From Hoplostethus atlanticus (taxonomy: Eukaryota; Chordata; Actinopteri; Trachichthyiformes; Trachichthyidae): 64,000 nt of DNA. The stretch spans positions 5,262,001 through 5,326,000 of the forward strand of contig JAXDDX010000007.1 of assembly GCA_034670405.1 (NCBI GenBank). The letters are read 5' to 3'. Under the pieces are notes generated by a model. It saw only the letters and a program-made list of their open reading frames with translations, did no database searches and had not been told where the DNA came from. A program made the position numbers and the translations under genes. Below, piece after piece: positions 1-12,424 of this stretch (within the stretch, counting starts at the first letter, position 1; each line of letters starts with the position of its first letter).

Positions 1-954
1 ATCAGTGTGTCAGTGTAGATAATGGTGAGCTTTGATCATGACATGTTGAAAGACAATCATGACATTATCATTCGACTCAGGGACACTAAGATTAAAATTC
101 TAATGTTTCTTGGTAGAGAGTTTTTTTCTGATTATTGCGGCCCAAAATGATTGAATTTGCAGTGGCTTTTATCAAAAATTGCGACGCAATTTGTGATATT
201 TTTCGTGTTATTTTGTGGTAAAACAGCAGGAATGGATGAAAATTTGTAGAGTAATCGCCACACATTAATACCTCCTGGGGCCGCCGGCTGAAAGCTTGTT
301 TTACTAAACATGATCTCTGTCTATTGCCTTTCTTTTTCTTTCATTCCTTTTTAATCCTTGTTTTCTTCACGTTATTTTTTGTCTGTTTTTTCCCTTTTAG
401 GCTGCAATGCAGCATATCTACAACTTGTCATTACATCATTAATTGACCAATCACGTCCCTCTCTAATCTCCCTATCAGGCGTGTCAGGTCTGTCAGTGTT
501 GCCAGTTTGACACAAAGAAAAGGAGAGAGAGGTCCGGACAGGAGAACGCACATCTAATTAGTCACCGGCCTGTTAGCAGCAAATCAACTTCAACAATTTA
601 TAAAATGATTAGGCTACACCGCAGCACGGCCTGTCCAACCGGGATTCGTTCCGGTTATCCCGATTGGCCACTCCGGCATTGTCCTCACGTGTAACCATAT
701 CAAAGGCTCAGGATAACAAGAAAGCAAATGGTGCAAATTTAAATTTAAAAAAAACATAACCTCCCGAACATGCAGGAGTGTTAATGTGGAAGCATCGTGC
801 CAATTTGACCATTTTATGTGGGAATATTGCGGGGTTTTGGCAAAATTGCAAGCTCTTGCAAGCATTGCAGCAATTAGTTGAACTTGCGTGAATTCTTACG
901 AAGATCGCAACATCCTGGAGGGACTGAGTAGTGACAGTAGAATTTAAAAGTGAT

Positions 955-1020
955 AGTCAAGTCAAGTTTATTTATACAGCCCTTTATCACAAACAACCTC
1001 AAATGACTTTACAGGCCTAA
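955..1020. repeat. Teleost dispersed repeat fragment
   Basis: The stretch starting caagtcaagtttatttatac and ending gactttacag matches from memory a sequence found at many loci in fish genomes. Class and orientation are not determined. Confidence 0.4.
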
Positions 1021-1372
1021 CTATGTCAGGCTGAACCAATTATCAATTGTCAATCAATTATGACAAATAAGATGTTTACAATCAGAACAGAAGCACATGA
1101 AAACAGAGTAACAGGTTGAAGAGAAGTGAAAGGACTTAACAGAGAGGAGGACATAGCAAGCCTACTTAATCTGCCTAAGGTAGCCTGACCTATGAGTCTA
1201 TTCCTAATTCAGTTTAACAATTTTTCAACTGGTTCATTAAAAGAACGAGATGGGTTAGAAAAGGAAAAAAATATACTGTGCCATTATTAGAAACCAAAAT
1301 TTCCTGTGTAGATTGTGTAAGTTTGTAAAAACATTTAATAGTAGCAGTTACAGTTACCAGGTGAAGGACTTA

Positions 1373-1595
1373 TAGTTGCAGTAAAAAGTTTGTGAGTTTT
1401 GAATTACCTGCATTTCTGCATAAATTCAATCCAAGCTGTTAACGTTTGAACAATACATGAAAAAATATTTGTTAAATCACATTGTGTTTATCTATTTTTA
1501 CGACTTAGATGAAGATCAGACCATATTTTAGGAGCCTTTTATACAGGAATGCAGGTAATTCAAAAGGGTTCACAAACTTTTTCTCGCAAACTCTA
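1373..1595. mobile_element. Palindromic MITE (nonautonomous DNA transposon)
   Basis: Inverted ends share aaaaagtttgtga and gaattacctgcatt: the left copy starts near 1381 and the right copy is reverse-complemented to about 1590. The interior (aagatcagac, atcacattgtg) fits a very common fish MITE with these ends. The outer bases suggest TA target duplications, but this is not exact. Confidence 0.65.
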
Positions 1596-2562
1596 TTTAT
1601 CTCAACACGACAGCCCTTATTTTCCCTCCGTTTTCCCCAGACCCAGTGGCAAACAGGTGTGCGAAATGGCGGCACATGCAAATAATGTTGTCAAATTAAT
1701 TGAAGCGTTGAAATAATTATCATGATGAATAAGCATCTTCTGGAGATGAGCATATATTTGTCTCCTGTGGCAAGTCCCAGGGCTCCCCTCTCGATTAAGT
1801 GGAATTTAGATTCATTGTGAGGTCACAGAGGCCCACTGCATTAAAACTCATTTTCAGCAAATTCGTCTTGAAAGAGCTCAACATATTCCAATCACACACA
1901 ATAAATACGGCACAGTAATTGAAGCCTCCAAGGATCGGCAAACATTATTACTCCAAGTGCTCGATTGTTATGGTAATTGAGGGATCAGACTTGGCGTACT
2001 TTGGTAGTTGAGTTGCTTGCCTAAAATGGCAAGTCGTGTTATTGATGAATTCATTTGCGCGTAAGCCAAGGCATACAATTCAGGCATAAATTACTGAAAA
2101 TCTCTACAAATATAGTCTTTTTGCAAGGCGCTCTTCATTCTCTCACTCTCTATTCTTGTTCTTTCGACCCATTATATGAATTTAATAGGCCCATACTCTA
2201 TGTCACTACCTTGTTATCTCCCCACTCATTCATGTCCTTCCTTAAACTCTAAATGTGTCTCCGAGGGACTGCATTGTCCCTTCCTTCTGTCACCCTGTCT
2301 GTTTCCCCTTCCTCCTACCCCCACCCAGCATCATAATAGCTCTGACCTTAGAGGGTCAGTTGAAGTGTCATATCCCTGTAAGAGAGCCAATCTGGTGATG
2401 CATGGATGGGCACTCAGTCCCATTTCAATCACCAGTTTGACTGTGGTTAACTGAGCAGTATGGTAGAGGAGATCCCTCTGGCTAGTCAAATATACATCCC
2501 CTGAGGTGACTGATGGGGAGAGTCAGCAACTCATCCACACAGTGTGCAGTATGCCATTTCAC

Positions 2563-2564
<2 letters not shown>

Positions 2565-2599
<35 letters not shown>
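2565..2599. repeat. (GT)n microsatellite
   Basis: Uninterrupted GT run of about 35 bp. Confidence 0.95.
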
Positions 2600-2605
<6 letters not shown>

Positions 2606-2850
2606 GTGTATGTATATGCTGGGGGGCAGAGTTGAAGAAAAAGTACTTCCAGAAATGAGAGCCAATGAAATAGTGGAGAGAAAGAGAGAGCCTAAAAGCA
2701 GAGGTGATGAAATGATAAAATAGATTGAAAGAAAAAGATGAAATCCTCTATGGCCTTTAGCTATTACAGAGCTTGTGGTTATTATGTGTTGTACTGATAC
2801 ATACATACACACACTCTTTGTATGCACATGTCAGTGCATATGAACATACC

Positions 2851-2981
2851 TTTACATTACAGTCGTTTAGCAGATGCTTTTATCCGAAGCGACTTAGAAG
2901 GGTGATAGTTAACACTACGTGGGGATCGAACCCGCGATTCTGAGACTGAGAGTCTCACGCTCTACCGACTGAGCTGTCCAA
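2851..2981 (-). repeat. tRNA-Lys-derived SINE, minus strand
   Basis: Read on the minus strand, it begins with a tRNA-like head: A box gctcagtcggtagagc and B box gggttcgatcccc, resembling tRNA-Lys. It then has a short body and the tail agcgacttc.. to tttagcagatgc-type sequence seen at many fish loci. It is not a functional tRNA because the acceptor stem is not closed. Confidence 0.75.
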
Positions 2982-3429
2982 GGTTTACATGCATTTGCAT
3001 TACTTTGAAACTAAGCTTTTGCCTGCACACACCCTCCTCTACTACAGCCTTCCTGCTGCATAAGCAATTGTGAGACTTCCTTTAATGTAAGTCCAAGAGA
3101 TCTGGCGTTAAGATCTTGAAAAAGCAAATGTAGAATCAGCATAGCCCCGAACAGATAATACATGCATGGGCTTCACTGCACTGCATTTTACAACTCTGTC
3201 TTGTAGCCTTTCCCTAACCACAAGTGATAAGAGAATCAGAGGCTCTGCATGTTATGGTCTTGCATACTCTGCTGATAGTCAGCATCATTGCTATCCTCCA
3301 TTATTACCTAGGTCAATAGTTTATCTGGGCTTTGCTATGGGTGTTTGTTGTCTCATTGCTCAGTGAGGCATATGGTCACACTCAAACATGTGCACATGCA
3401 CCCACAGGGCACAGGGAAACCGTTGGTCA

Positions 3430-3660
3430 TCTGAGGCTATGCCCACGCTAAGCCGTTTAAATGTGAAAACAGTGTTTTTGAGTCTATTATCTAGCTCGCC
3501 GTCCACACTAAACCACCAAAAACACATACTTTCTTCCATGGGCATGTGCAGACCACTCGGGCCGGCCGCTTACGCCTGGATCAAGTGACAATAAAACGTC
3601 ATCGTTTTTCAAAAGTCTCCGTTTTCGCCATCCACACTACACTGGTAGGGTTTTGACAAG
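3430..3660. mobile_element. Probable nonautonomous DNA transposon remnant
   Basis: Contains gccgtccacactaaacc at about 3499 and gccatccacactacact at about 3627 with gttttcg-type cores. These are motifs of a common fish hAT-like MITE, recalled from memory. Ends and target duplications are not resolved. Confidence 0.35.
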
Positions 3661-4733
3661 TGGAGCCATATGCAATCCATATGTGGCTGTCATACAATTG
3701 ATCGGATAATGGTCTTTGAAGAACGAAAAATGACAATGGGATTTTTTACTTTGTCTTCGTTGTGAAAATTGCATATACATTATTGCATAAAATACATAAA
3801 CCTACATACCCAAACATCAAAGAAGTTTTCTTTTAACTTCTGCAGTACATTATCCATCTAGCAGCAGCAAAACAGTGCATCTTCAATACATCGTGCTAAG
3901 CTAGTCTTGTAATGGCTGCATGCACCTAAATCTATTTATAGAGTTAAGTTATTCTGTTCATGATTCACCCTGCACTCCCCTGCTGTCGCCGTGCCCCCAC
4001 TCTCAGACTCTTTTACCAATTCTCATACAAAAGTCAGACTAAGTGTGTCTGCTAAAGAATATAGAGGCAGAGTTGTTAATGGGTTCCATAAAGCACTACT
4101 TAATTCAACATCACAAAAACGGATGTTGTACTTTGGAGTTGTACTTTTCAGTAAATCTCTTCAGCAGACCTACCCGGAAGAATTGATACAATTAGGAAAT
4201 GTGATTTAGTCTAATGCAATCAAAGGTCTATTTCAGAGGCAGTGTCACATGGTTTGAATGGAATAGATTGGATGCCACTTTCTCAGCAATTGAATAGGGA
4301 TTCATCACGCAGTCCTTTCAGTCCTTATCTAGGTCAGATCTTTACCTGTGTACCATTGCCTATCTTTTGAAAAATCAAGTATATGTAGTTATACAGCCAC
4401 TCAGAGCTCAGATTTCCATCCACTGATGACACATTGGCTTATTAGTGGGTAAGTGGTTGATGCGTATATAGAGTGGGCACTAAAATCTGGGTTTTCTTTA
4501 GCAATAATTACCAGAGTAGAGTAGATTAGAAACAGTTACAAGACATATGAGTGCTTAGCGTGAGTTGGGATTCAACCCCATGTCTTTAGTGTTTTGTGTC
4601 ATGTACGGTACAGCCAGGGGAAAATGTATTGAGACAGTAGTGTATTTTTTATGTCTGCTCATGAAATTTCTATTTCTGAGCAAAAGATTCACCTGAGGCA
4701 AAAGTACAGTCTTTCAGCTGATGATTTTAGCGT

Positions 4734-4778
4734 TATAGTATAGTATAGTATAGTATAGTATAGTATAGTATAGTATAG
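4734..4778. repeat. (TATAG)n pentanucleotide microsatellite
   Basis: About nine tandem copies of tatag. Confidence 0.95.
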
Positions 4779-7358
4779 CTTTGTGCATTACCTTCTTTTA
4801 AGGTACTGGAGAAATGCATCCTATTGCGTCATTAGTGTGGAATACATTGATGACTGTAATTAACAGGCTTGAATCTCGTGTACAAGCCTGAAAACTTCCA
4901 TTCCTCAGATTATATAACATCACTTTGTAAAAGGTGTATGATTGTGGAGAGAAAATGATTTTTGGCAGACACACAAGCTTATGGCCTGTGAGTTGGGTCA
5001 TCCATATACTGTACCATTGCACCACTGTATGAAGGCGCTGTACAGCAAAGCTCATCCCATAGACGAAATCACATTGAGATGCACTGTTACACAAGCTGCT
5101 ATAATTGAGGCTTGGCAGAGCATCTCAAAGGAGGTTGATGGATCACAAGATTTACAGTGACCAAATATTAACTTCAAATGTGTTGGATTTATTCTTACTT
5201 ATTCTGAGCTGAAGTTGGAGGTCTTCATCTTTTGATCAAAATTGCAACTTGTATTAGTATACAGCAAAATTAACTTCACACAATAGTGTAACCGACTATA
5301 CAAATTCACAACTAAATAAATGCCAGTCAACATTTTGCAGTCACAGATCTCTGCTGTATTTCATGAAATGTTTAAGTTGAACTAGTATAGGGAAGGTTGA
5401 AATAGTGATATCACACTTTAAAACACTAAACAGCTCTGAATTGCTAACACTGCAAATGCCGTCTTTTCCCCTGCATTCTTGCAGACAAGTGTGTGATATA
5501 TGCCCATTAAATCACAAATTTGTGTTTCTGTCGGCAAACGAGCCAAGGTAGGACACTCAACTTGGCAGTGCAATCAGCATTCTAACACTGATGGAAAATT
5601 ATTTTTTTGTCTGTCTAGGTTTTGCAGTAGGTGAACAAACACTTTGCAAGGATCAGTTTCTACAGTCGCACACAGCCTTGCTGTGTGGCCCCTGGAAACA
5701 CATTGCCTTGTAGTTTTTCTCGTCTCATCATCTCCCAGATCAGAGGTAGTCAGATAAACCATCACTAAACTCCATCAAAGAATGCACAGTCTTCATGGGA
5801 CAGTGTTTGGTACTGTACCCTTCATCTCTTGTACTAACGTTATTGCCGCTCTTCACTCTTTTTCCCAATACCTCCCACAAGAAGCCCTTTCATTTCCAGT
5901 CACCGTTCCGCTGCTTATGTAATAAAATCAAACCCTTAGAGATGGCTCTGCACATTTAAAGAACAACCTTCTGCCTTTGCTGTTTTTTTATGGATTTTCA
6001 CCCACTGAGTGATGTTACCTAGACTTTTTGCAGAGCAATGTGTGAAACTGACCAGGCGTCACAAGCAGATCAATTTTTGTTTACATGCCAGGATTCTGCT
6101 GGGTAGATAAAATGCACCTCTTGGATTGGATCCAAGGAGGTCGGCGAGGACAAATTTCTCATTACCGTACTCAAGAGTATACAAATGTTCATTAATACAT
6201 TAATTCAGTGCCATATGGAGGACTTTGCTGGATGTTTTTTTTTTTTCTATTTTAATTAAGGGCCTTTCATGTGAAACAGTTTCAAACACAGAACATTCAA
6301 ACCTTCAATCCAAGAAATCTTCAATGTTGTGAAAACCCTTAACAGAGGATCCTCTATTGACTTCAATATTTTGTCCTGCTCAAGGCTGTATCTTGTATGT
6401 TTTAAAAGGCTCAAGGGCAGACACCTCCACTGTTTTGTTACTACTAGAGTGCAGTAGAAGCGTTCGGCCATTGTGAAAGCTTCCTCAAACTTTAGGTGTG
6501 AATTGATACATTTAGGAACAGATGACAAGGGTTGATTAAATCGGTTATTTCTTTTATTTTAGTATCTGATATTAAATGAATGATTTCCATGAAGGTAAAA
6601 AATGCAGTTAGTATTAGTATTTATCAAGGGTAGATGCATTCATTTAGCTCTGACTGGATCAGTGAGTGTTGCCATGCCAGGGGGGAGGGTCTGTAACCAG
6701 GAAGTGTTGGTTTCCTTTAAAGGAATTGTGGGAAGCAAAGTCTTCCTGTCCTTGGAAGCCAGCGGGACCGAGTGACAAGCTGCTTTTGCTTTCGGAAATG
6801 AAAGCCTAATAAAACTTATATCTCTCATTGCCAGAGGGTCAGAGGGAATTCGACTTGCCTGGCTGCCATTTTAATCAACTGCTGAGGCAACACTTTTATA
6901 TCTCAATATTATTATTTTTTTTTTATTTCTCCAAACTTTCATTGAGTTTTGAGATTGAGGCAGGGGATGGGTGTAGGAGGTGAGGACAGTAGATGGATGG
7001 AGCACAGAAAAGATTTAACTGTGGTGCTTGGAGAGAATGCTGATTTCCAGGGCCACGGCGTGCGACTTCCTGTCTGACACGGGATACTTCCTGGGATTGG
7101 GCAGTGTCTAAACCCTGCACCGCAACCATTTTCAGCTCCTATCTGCCTTTTAGATGTGAGGGAGCAGATTTATTTTGTGTCCTCGTCCATTACACCATTT
7201 TTGACCCTGGTGTGATTTGTCTTGCTTTTGTGTCTCTTGTAAGGGATTGTCTCTCCCTCTCATATTTTTTTTCCCTCTCCTATTTTATTCCCTGCCATCC
7301 TCTTGTCTCCTGTTCTCTCTAAACCTCTCCTCCTTCCACCCTCTCTTCCTCTCTGTAG

Positions 7359-7477
7359 CGTGTAATGATCTGGTGGCCTCGGGCAGAGACAGGAAGCCCA
7401 ATGCTCTGGTCCAGGTAGCTGTCATAGACCCCCACGAGCAGTACCTCGTCTCCCATGGCTGCACAGAGATAGTGGAG
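7359..7477 (+). CDS. inpp4b: inpp4b internal exon (C2 domain, first part)
   Basis: This is the first recognisable coding exon of inositol polyphosphate 4-phosphatase type II. The enzyme removes the 4-phosphate from PI(3,4)P2 to give PI(3)P and so damps PI3K/AKT signalling at membranes. The exon follows a pyrimidine-rich acceptor ending ctctctgtag and ends at a gtaagg donor. It is entered in phase 1 (two bases complete an Ala codon) and left in phase 0, giving 119 nt. The product reads ACNDLVASG, then DRKPNALVQVAV, then TEIVE, matching the start of the INPP4 C2 domain. It is closer to INPP4B (as I recall it, LVQISVI and TEIVEG) than to INPP4A (FVAVSV and TEIIEG). The preceding coding exon, which should hold the start codon, is not visible upstream, so the gene is 5'-partial here. 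An (AC)n tract starts 8 bases after the donor. Confidence 0.93.
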
Positions 7478-7484
7478 GTAAGGC

Positions 7485-7485
<1 letters not shown>

Positions 7486-7531
<46 letters not shown>
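7486..7531. repeat. (AC)n microsatellite beside a splice donor
   Basis: About 23 AC units beginning 8 bases after the donor of the exon ending at 7477. Confidence 0.95.
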
Positions 7532-7532
<1 letters not shown>

Positions 7533-7953
7533 ACTCTGTCTCCTTCTCTCCAACCTCTGATGTTTGTTGTTTTGCTGCGTCTGTGGGTCACTGGGTCTAG
7601 GTTGGTGTTCTCTCTCTGCCCTCCCTCTCTCAACCTTTTCTTCTCATCTGAATCACTGAGCTGGAATAGACAATGAACGTGAACCTCCTTCACTGTCCCG
7701 GTGACAGTTGTGTCAGGGTATCTTTGTGGCTCTCGATCAGGGGGTATGTTTGTGTTTTCTTCTGTACGTGTGCGTAATTGTGTCCATGTTCCTTACAGAA
7801 AGAGAAAGTCTTTGCGCTCTTTGACCTCTTTAAACGCTTCCTTTATTACCCCCCAGAGTGAGAGTGCTGTTGCTAAGGCAACAACCACACAAGTGTTTTC
7901 AGGGCGGCAACAGCTGCCCCCTGTCCCAGTATGGAAAACCCACTTATGCGCAT

Positions 7954-7955
<2 letters not shown>

Positions 7956-8022
<67 letters not shown>
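7956..8022. repeat. (AC)n microsatellite
   Basis: About 33 AC units, followed by a CT-rich stretch. Confidence 0.95.
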
Positions 8023-8024
<2 letters not shown>

Positions 8025-8349
8025 CTCTTTTCTGTTTCTCTCTCTTTCTCTTTACTTTCTTGGCTCATATGAGGGCAAAGTCTCATGAGCAAGAACTACA
8101 GAGAGATGTTTATTTTCCTGCTAATTCAATATAGCTGAACCGTCTCTTTTAAGACTGCATTCAACTCCTTTTCCTTCAGTCTAGTCAAGGGAACACCAGT
8201 GTGTGTGTGTGTGTGTGCACGCGTTTGGAAACACAGGATGTGGTGGGATACTGTATGCTGGCTCAGCCAGCCGAGCAGACACTCTCAGTGCCACTGGAGT
8301 TATGATTTCATGGCCGTAATGTTCAGGATTTGGAGTAAGATCTAAGGAT

Positions 8350-8379
8350 ATGGACTGCTTTCGACTTCACAAAAACAGG
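8350..8379 (+). other. Candidate alternative first coding exon (weak)
   Basis: An ATG with purine at -3 and G at +4 opens ten codons (MDCFRLHKNR) that end exactly at a consensus gtaagt. An in-frame TAA lies upstream. The end is phase 0, so it would splice in frame to the exon at 12175 and give an N-terminally shortened INPP4B lacking the first C2 strands. A chance match is quite possible. Confidence 0.15.
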
Positions 8380-8884
8380 GTAAGTACAAATTGTTTATAG
8401 CTGTACAAGTATATTTTAGAAGAGAGGATTGCAGCCATGTCATATAAGAGGTGTTTGCTGTGTACCAGTTAATCACTTTATTAACTTGTATAGTGTAATA
8501 CAAATGAACATATCTCCCACTGTTTTAGCACTTTAGCACATATTATTTGGACCCACAAGTACAACACAACACAGAGTAATTCCTGAGTCACCCTCAGAAA
8601 GGATAGCATCCCACTCATCATGGGCACCAAAGTTGTTTATGCTTTTAGAGTTTTAGGGTGATACTTAGGTAAAAATCCCCTTAATTGCATATTGGAAAGT
8701 CTGAATTCTGCATTGAATGAAGTATTAGTGTGTTGTTCAGAGGAATAGGGGTTGCTTGTCAGGGCACCGGTGACCAGGTATTGGGTTTCCCGCTCCTAGA
8801 TTGTTTCGTTTAGTCTTGTCTGGCAGCAGTGCAAAGGCAACATGCACAGCAACAGCTGTTCATTAACCTATCTGGCCAAAGGAG

Positions 8885-8888
<4 letters not shown>

Positions 8889-8926
<38 letters not shown>

Positions 8927-8930
8927 GCGT
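8889..8930. repeat. (GT)n microsatellite
   Basis: GT run with GC interruptions at its right end. Confidence 0.93.
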
Positions 8931-10028
8931 GTATGGTTGGTGTGCCCCAGTGTGTATGCAATATGAACTCATAAGACAGCCTGACTGCCACTTGTGTTTT
9001 TCCTGTTTGTCACATTCCCAAGAGGCCTGCTCCCAACAGCTGGTCTTGGGTCTGCTAGACGCTGATTGGAGTCTTACTGACTGACTGCCTGTCTGGAGGC
9101 TTTAACATTAGCCCTACATATGTGATAGGAGTCTTATCTGGGCTCTAGATATATATGATATATGATATAAAGGGTTTCATTTGGAGGATAAATGTTGGGA
9201 CAATGCCAAGTGCTACATAGCCGTCTCTAGACTTACCCATGAATCAACAGACGGGTCAATAACAAAGTGCATGATAGCAGTTCAGGTTGTTAGGTCTGGG
9301 TCTGGCTGCTCTTTAGTTTACACCACTGAGCTCCCCTGATATGTATCAATTAAAACAAGTCAGTGCAACATAGAGACTATGCAAAATAAAGTTAAAGGCA
9401 CGCAGTGTATAGCTCTCATCTGTGTTTCGACTGCTGAGGATACCGCAGAATACTAACTGCTACTGGAGCAAGAGATAAAACTGTATCAGATCTCCAACTA
9501 CAATAGTCAGTCTCTTTTTTTTTTTTTTTATCTCTACAGTGCAAATGCGTGTTTCAGCGTGGATACTGTATCTTAATCTACTGTTGGCAAAACGGTGAGG
9601 ACCAGTGACAATTTAAGTAGAAAATCTAAAGCCCTTTAAATCTCTTTAAAGTGCAATAGGAAGCATCTTTGACAAATTGTATTTGAAGCTGGAGGGAAAA
9701 AAAAACTGTGATCTGGTATCTCTTACCCAGTTCCCAGTGAAGAGAGATGGCCTATTTTTTTGAGGAACGTTTGCTTTGTCGCATGCAATCTGCAGTATGT
9801 TCTGCATAGCAAGACACGCAAACAGCGGATGGAGTGGCATTTTCACCCAACGCTATTATGTCTTTATGGGGAAAAAAATCGCATTCTAGAAACATGGCCC
9901 ATGGGCCCAGGAGTGGCGGTGCTCAAGGGGATTTGACGTCACACACAGCCAGGGGATAAAAGAGGCCTTTGATGTCATGCTAGTCAAGCGAAGCACCCCA
10001 TGCCTGGAAGAACTCCAAAACGTCTAGT

Positions 10029-10048
10029 CTGTGTGTGTGTGTGTGTGC

Positions 10049-10103
<55 letters not shown>
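10029..10103. repeat. (GT)n microsatellite
   Basis: About 75 bp of GT with one GCGTGA interruption. A shorter CA run lies at 10217-10240. Confidence 0.93.
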
Positions 10104-10107
<4 letters not shown>

Positions 10108-10940
10108 CGCACGTACGTGTTTATGTGTGTAAATATGAGTGGTCAAGGGAATGAGTGAGCAAAATGGCCAATGAAGACAGACTTCTGCCTGACTACTCCT
10201 ACTGCCTACACCCCAATCACACACACACACACACACACACAGCCTCACCCCACCCTCTAATAGCTTAAATTGCCCATCCCGTAGAGGTTTGCAACCCAAA
10301 CAGACAAAAAGAGGAGAGAGGGGCAGCTGTCTCCCATAGCATATGTTGACCACTTGTATGACTGACTGGCTTACTTCTCTGTGTAAATGGGGACAGGCTT
10401 ACTAGTTTAGCTCATCTCAACCCGTCAGTAGCGCTAAGAAGATTTGGCTGTAGCTGAGGCTGCCAAGCATGCTGGTAAGTCTGAATAGGCCCATTCAGTG
10501 TGCCAGGAGGGAAGGTGTAAGGTGTGTGTGTGTGTGCGCGCGTGCATACTACACTTTTCTTTGTATAACGGGTCGTCTGTCTGTGTGTCGTTCTGTAGCT
10601 GTAGGTGCAGTACAGGTATATATTCAGAGGCAGTCCGTTGGTTCTACTGTGTCTTTTATTCACTGCGCTTGTGTGTTCAGCGTGTTACGGCCCACAAAGC
10701 TCCATGGCTGGGTGGCAAGACGGCACTACTGGGCATCAGGACTGGCGTTACCATGCCCAGGGGAGATGCGTGAGGCTGAAACAAGCTGCAGTGGATTTGT
10801 TTTATTTTCTATCTCTTCAGCGCTTGGAAGATTTCTGTAAATAGGAGGGATCAAAGGGGCTGGTGGTGCACTGAGGAGATGGGTCTCTGTGTGTTTGTAC
10901 TTGAACGTGAAATTCGGACTGTTTGAGTGTGTGTATGCGG

Positions 10941-10967
10941 GCGTCCATTCAGCTAATGAATGGACGC
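10941..10967. repeat. Perfect short hairpin
   Basis: The arms gcgtccattca and tgaatggacgc pair over 11 bp with a 5-base loop. No function assigned. Confidence 0.6.
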
Positions 10968-11324
10968 TTAGTGCAAATGTAGCGGGATGAACACTGATTC
11001 CTGGTTGATCAGCACGATTGGGGTTCTCAGATGGTCGGGCATTGTTGCTGGCATGTGTTTTTGCTTATGGGTTTATACTTATGGGTGTGTACGTGCATGC
11101 CTGTGTGTGTTTGTCTGTCTGTCTGTCTATGTCAGTCTCATTACCACTCCCTAGCTTGTTGCCCTACCCTCCCAGAGGGTTGCGTTCCAGAGACGCCCAT
11201 CAGAGCAGGGCACAGGAAGAGGAAGCCCCTAGTGTAAACACACAGGGCTTTGAATCGGTCTAAGTAGACAACACCAAATGGCTAAACAATCTCTGAGTCT
11301 GCCCACTTTTACTTCTTTATACAC

Positions 11325-11700
11325 TAAAATTCACTTGAATCAGAAATATTTATAGAGAGATATTTCCTACACTCCAGCAAATATCCATCTTAACAAGTGA
11401 TTTAGTTTTCACTCTTATCTTATTTTAAGAGAGATGACGTTGGCAGTGAAACAACTGAATCATTTCACTGGTTTACAATGCAAATCAAGGATTTTCTTGA
11501 AACAAGTAACATGATCTTGATACTGGTGGAGGGATCTGCCTTATTTCAAGATATTGTCATTCTCCAAGCAGGTGAAACTGCATTGGAAACAAGTGGAATT
11601 ATCTCAGTACTTTTCTTCATTTGTTTTAAGGAGGATTTTAGCCTGGATAACTGGTTAAGATGGACATTTCTGCAGTGTAGTTAAGACACCTGGAGGTCCA
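11325..11700. mobile_element. Possible MITE remnant
   Basis: Motifs such as ttgaaacaagtaacatgatc, ctgccttatttcaagatatt and cttattttaaga recall an abundant fish MITE. Ends are not defined. Confidence 0.3.
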
Positions 11701-12174
11701 AGGGCATGGAAAGTAAGAGAGAAGGGTATGATGATTCCATAGAGGTTGCGTGTTAACGTTAAGCTGAGGCCATGCAGCCCTCTGGAGAAGACCCACCGCT
11801 GGTATCTGTGGCAGGTAACCCCACTGGCACCCCACCATTGTGCCAAACCACCTGTCAACATGCCTTGCTCCTGGCCCGGTCTCTCAGTTGGGAGACTCCA
11901 GTAATGCCAGAGCTCCAGGTTGAACCACCAGTGAGAGCTCTATCTTCTCCTTTTCTGTGCCCAGGAGAGGCAGCAGGGGGGGAGGGGGGTGAGGGGAGAA
12001 ACGCCAGGAGGAGGAGGACAGACTGAGCCCAGCTGTTGGCACATTCATCCACCCAAGTCTCCCTCCCTTCCTGTTGCAGTACACACATGTGCACACACAC
12101 ACACACACACGAACACACGTAGAGACATAGACACACTTCTCATCCTCTTTCTATGTTGTCCCTCTTTCTGACAG

Positions 12175-12291
12175 GCGAACAGAGACCCGTTGTTTCTGAC
12201 GGGGGTGACCTTCCCTCCAGAGTATCCTGCTAGCCCAGAGACACTAGTCAAGCTAACTGTCTATGATGTGAAGGACAAGAGCCACGAATCA
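12175..12291 (+). CDS. inpp4b: inpp4b internal exon (C2 domain, second part)
   Basis: This 117-nt exon is flanked by acceptor cctctttctgacag and donor gtgagt, and is phase 0 on both sides, so its 39 codons join directly to the previous exon as TEIVE-ANRDPLF. The product contains [15 protein letters not shown] and [15 protein letters not shown], an almost residue-for-residue match to the INPP4B C2 core. INPP4A has IFLSSIAF and VYDVKDRSQ at the same places, so this exon is the strongest argument for the B paralogue. In the family this segment forms C2 beta strands used in phospholipid binding. Human INPP4B continues after KSHD(T) with about 18 linker residues that are absent from the next exon found here. 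A GT tract and a GA tract follow within 100 bases of the donor. Confidence 0.95.
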
Positions 12292-12380
12292 GTGAGTACA
12301 CGGCTGCTGTTTTGCTGTGTGTATGTATGTATGTGTGTGTGTGTGTGTGTGTTTGTTGAGTGTTTGCATGTTGAAAGCGC

Positions 12381-12421
<41 letters not shown>
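12381..12421. repeat. (GA)n microsatellite
   Basis: GA run with one AAA interruption, about 90 bases after the donor at 12292. Confidence 0.95.

Positions 12422-12424
<3 letters not shown>

Larger units (their letters stand above)
1..7358 (+). other. Upstream intronic (or 5') sequence of inpp4b
   Basis: No coding exon is recognisable here, including the one that should encode the residues just before the C2 domain. Contents are a teleost dispersed repeat near 955-1020, a palindromic MITE (1373-1595), a GT tract (2565-2599), a minus-strand tRNA-Lys SINE (2851-2981), a possible MITE (3430-3660) and a pentanucleotide repeat (4734-4778). The rest looks unique and noncoding. Confidence 0.6.
7478..12174 (+). 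other. inpp4b intron (4.7 kb)
   Basis: The intron runs from gtaagg to acag. It carries several CA/GT tracts, a candidate alternative first exon (8350-8379), a short perfect hairpin (10941-10967) and a probable MITE remnant (11325-11700). No conserved coding sequence is seen. Confidence 0.85.

Noticed and set aside
7701..8134. Several overlapping open frames rich in His-Thr or Cys-Val
   Set aside because: They are the AC repeat at 7956-8022 read in different frames.
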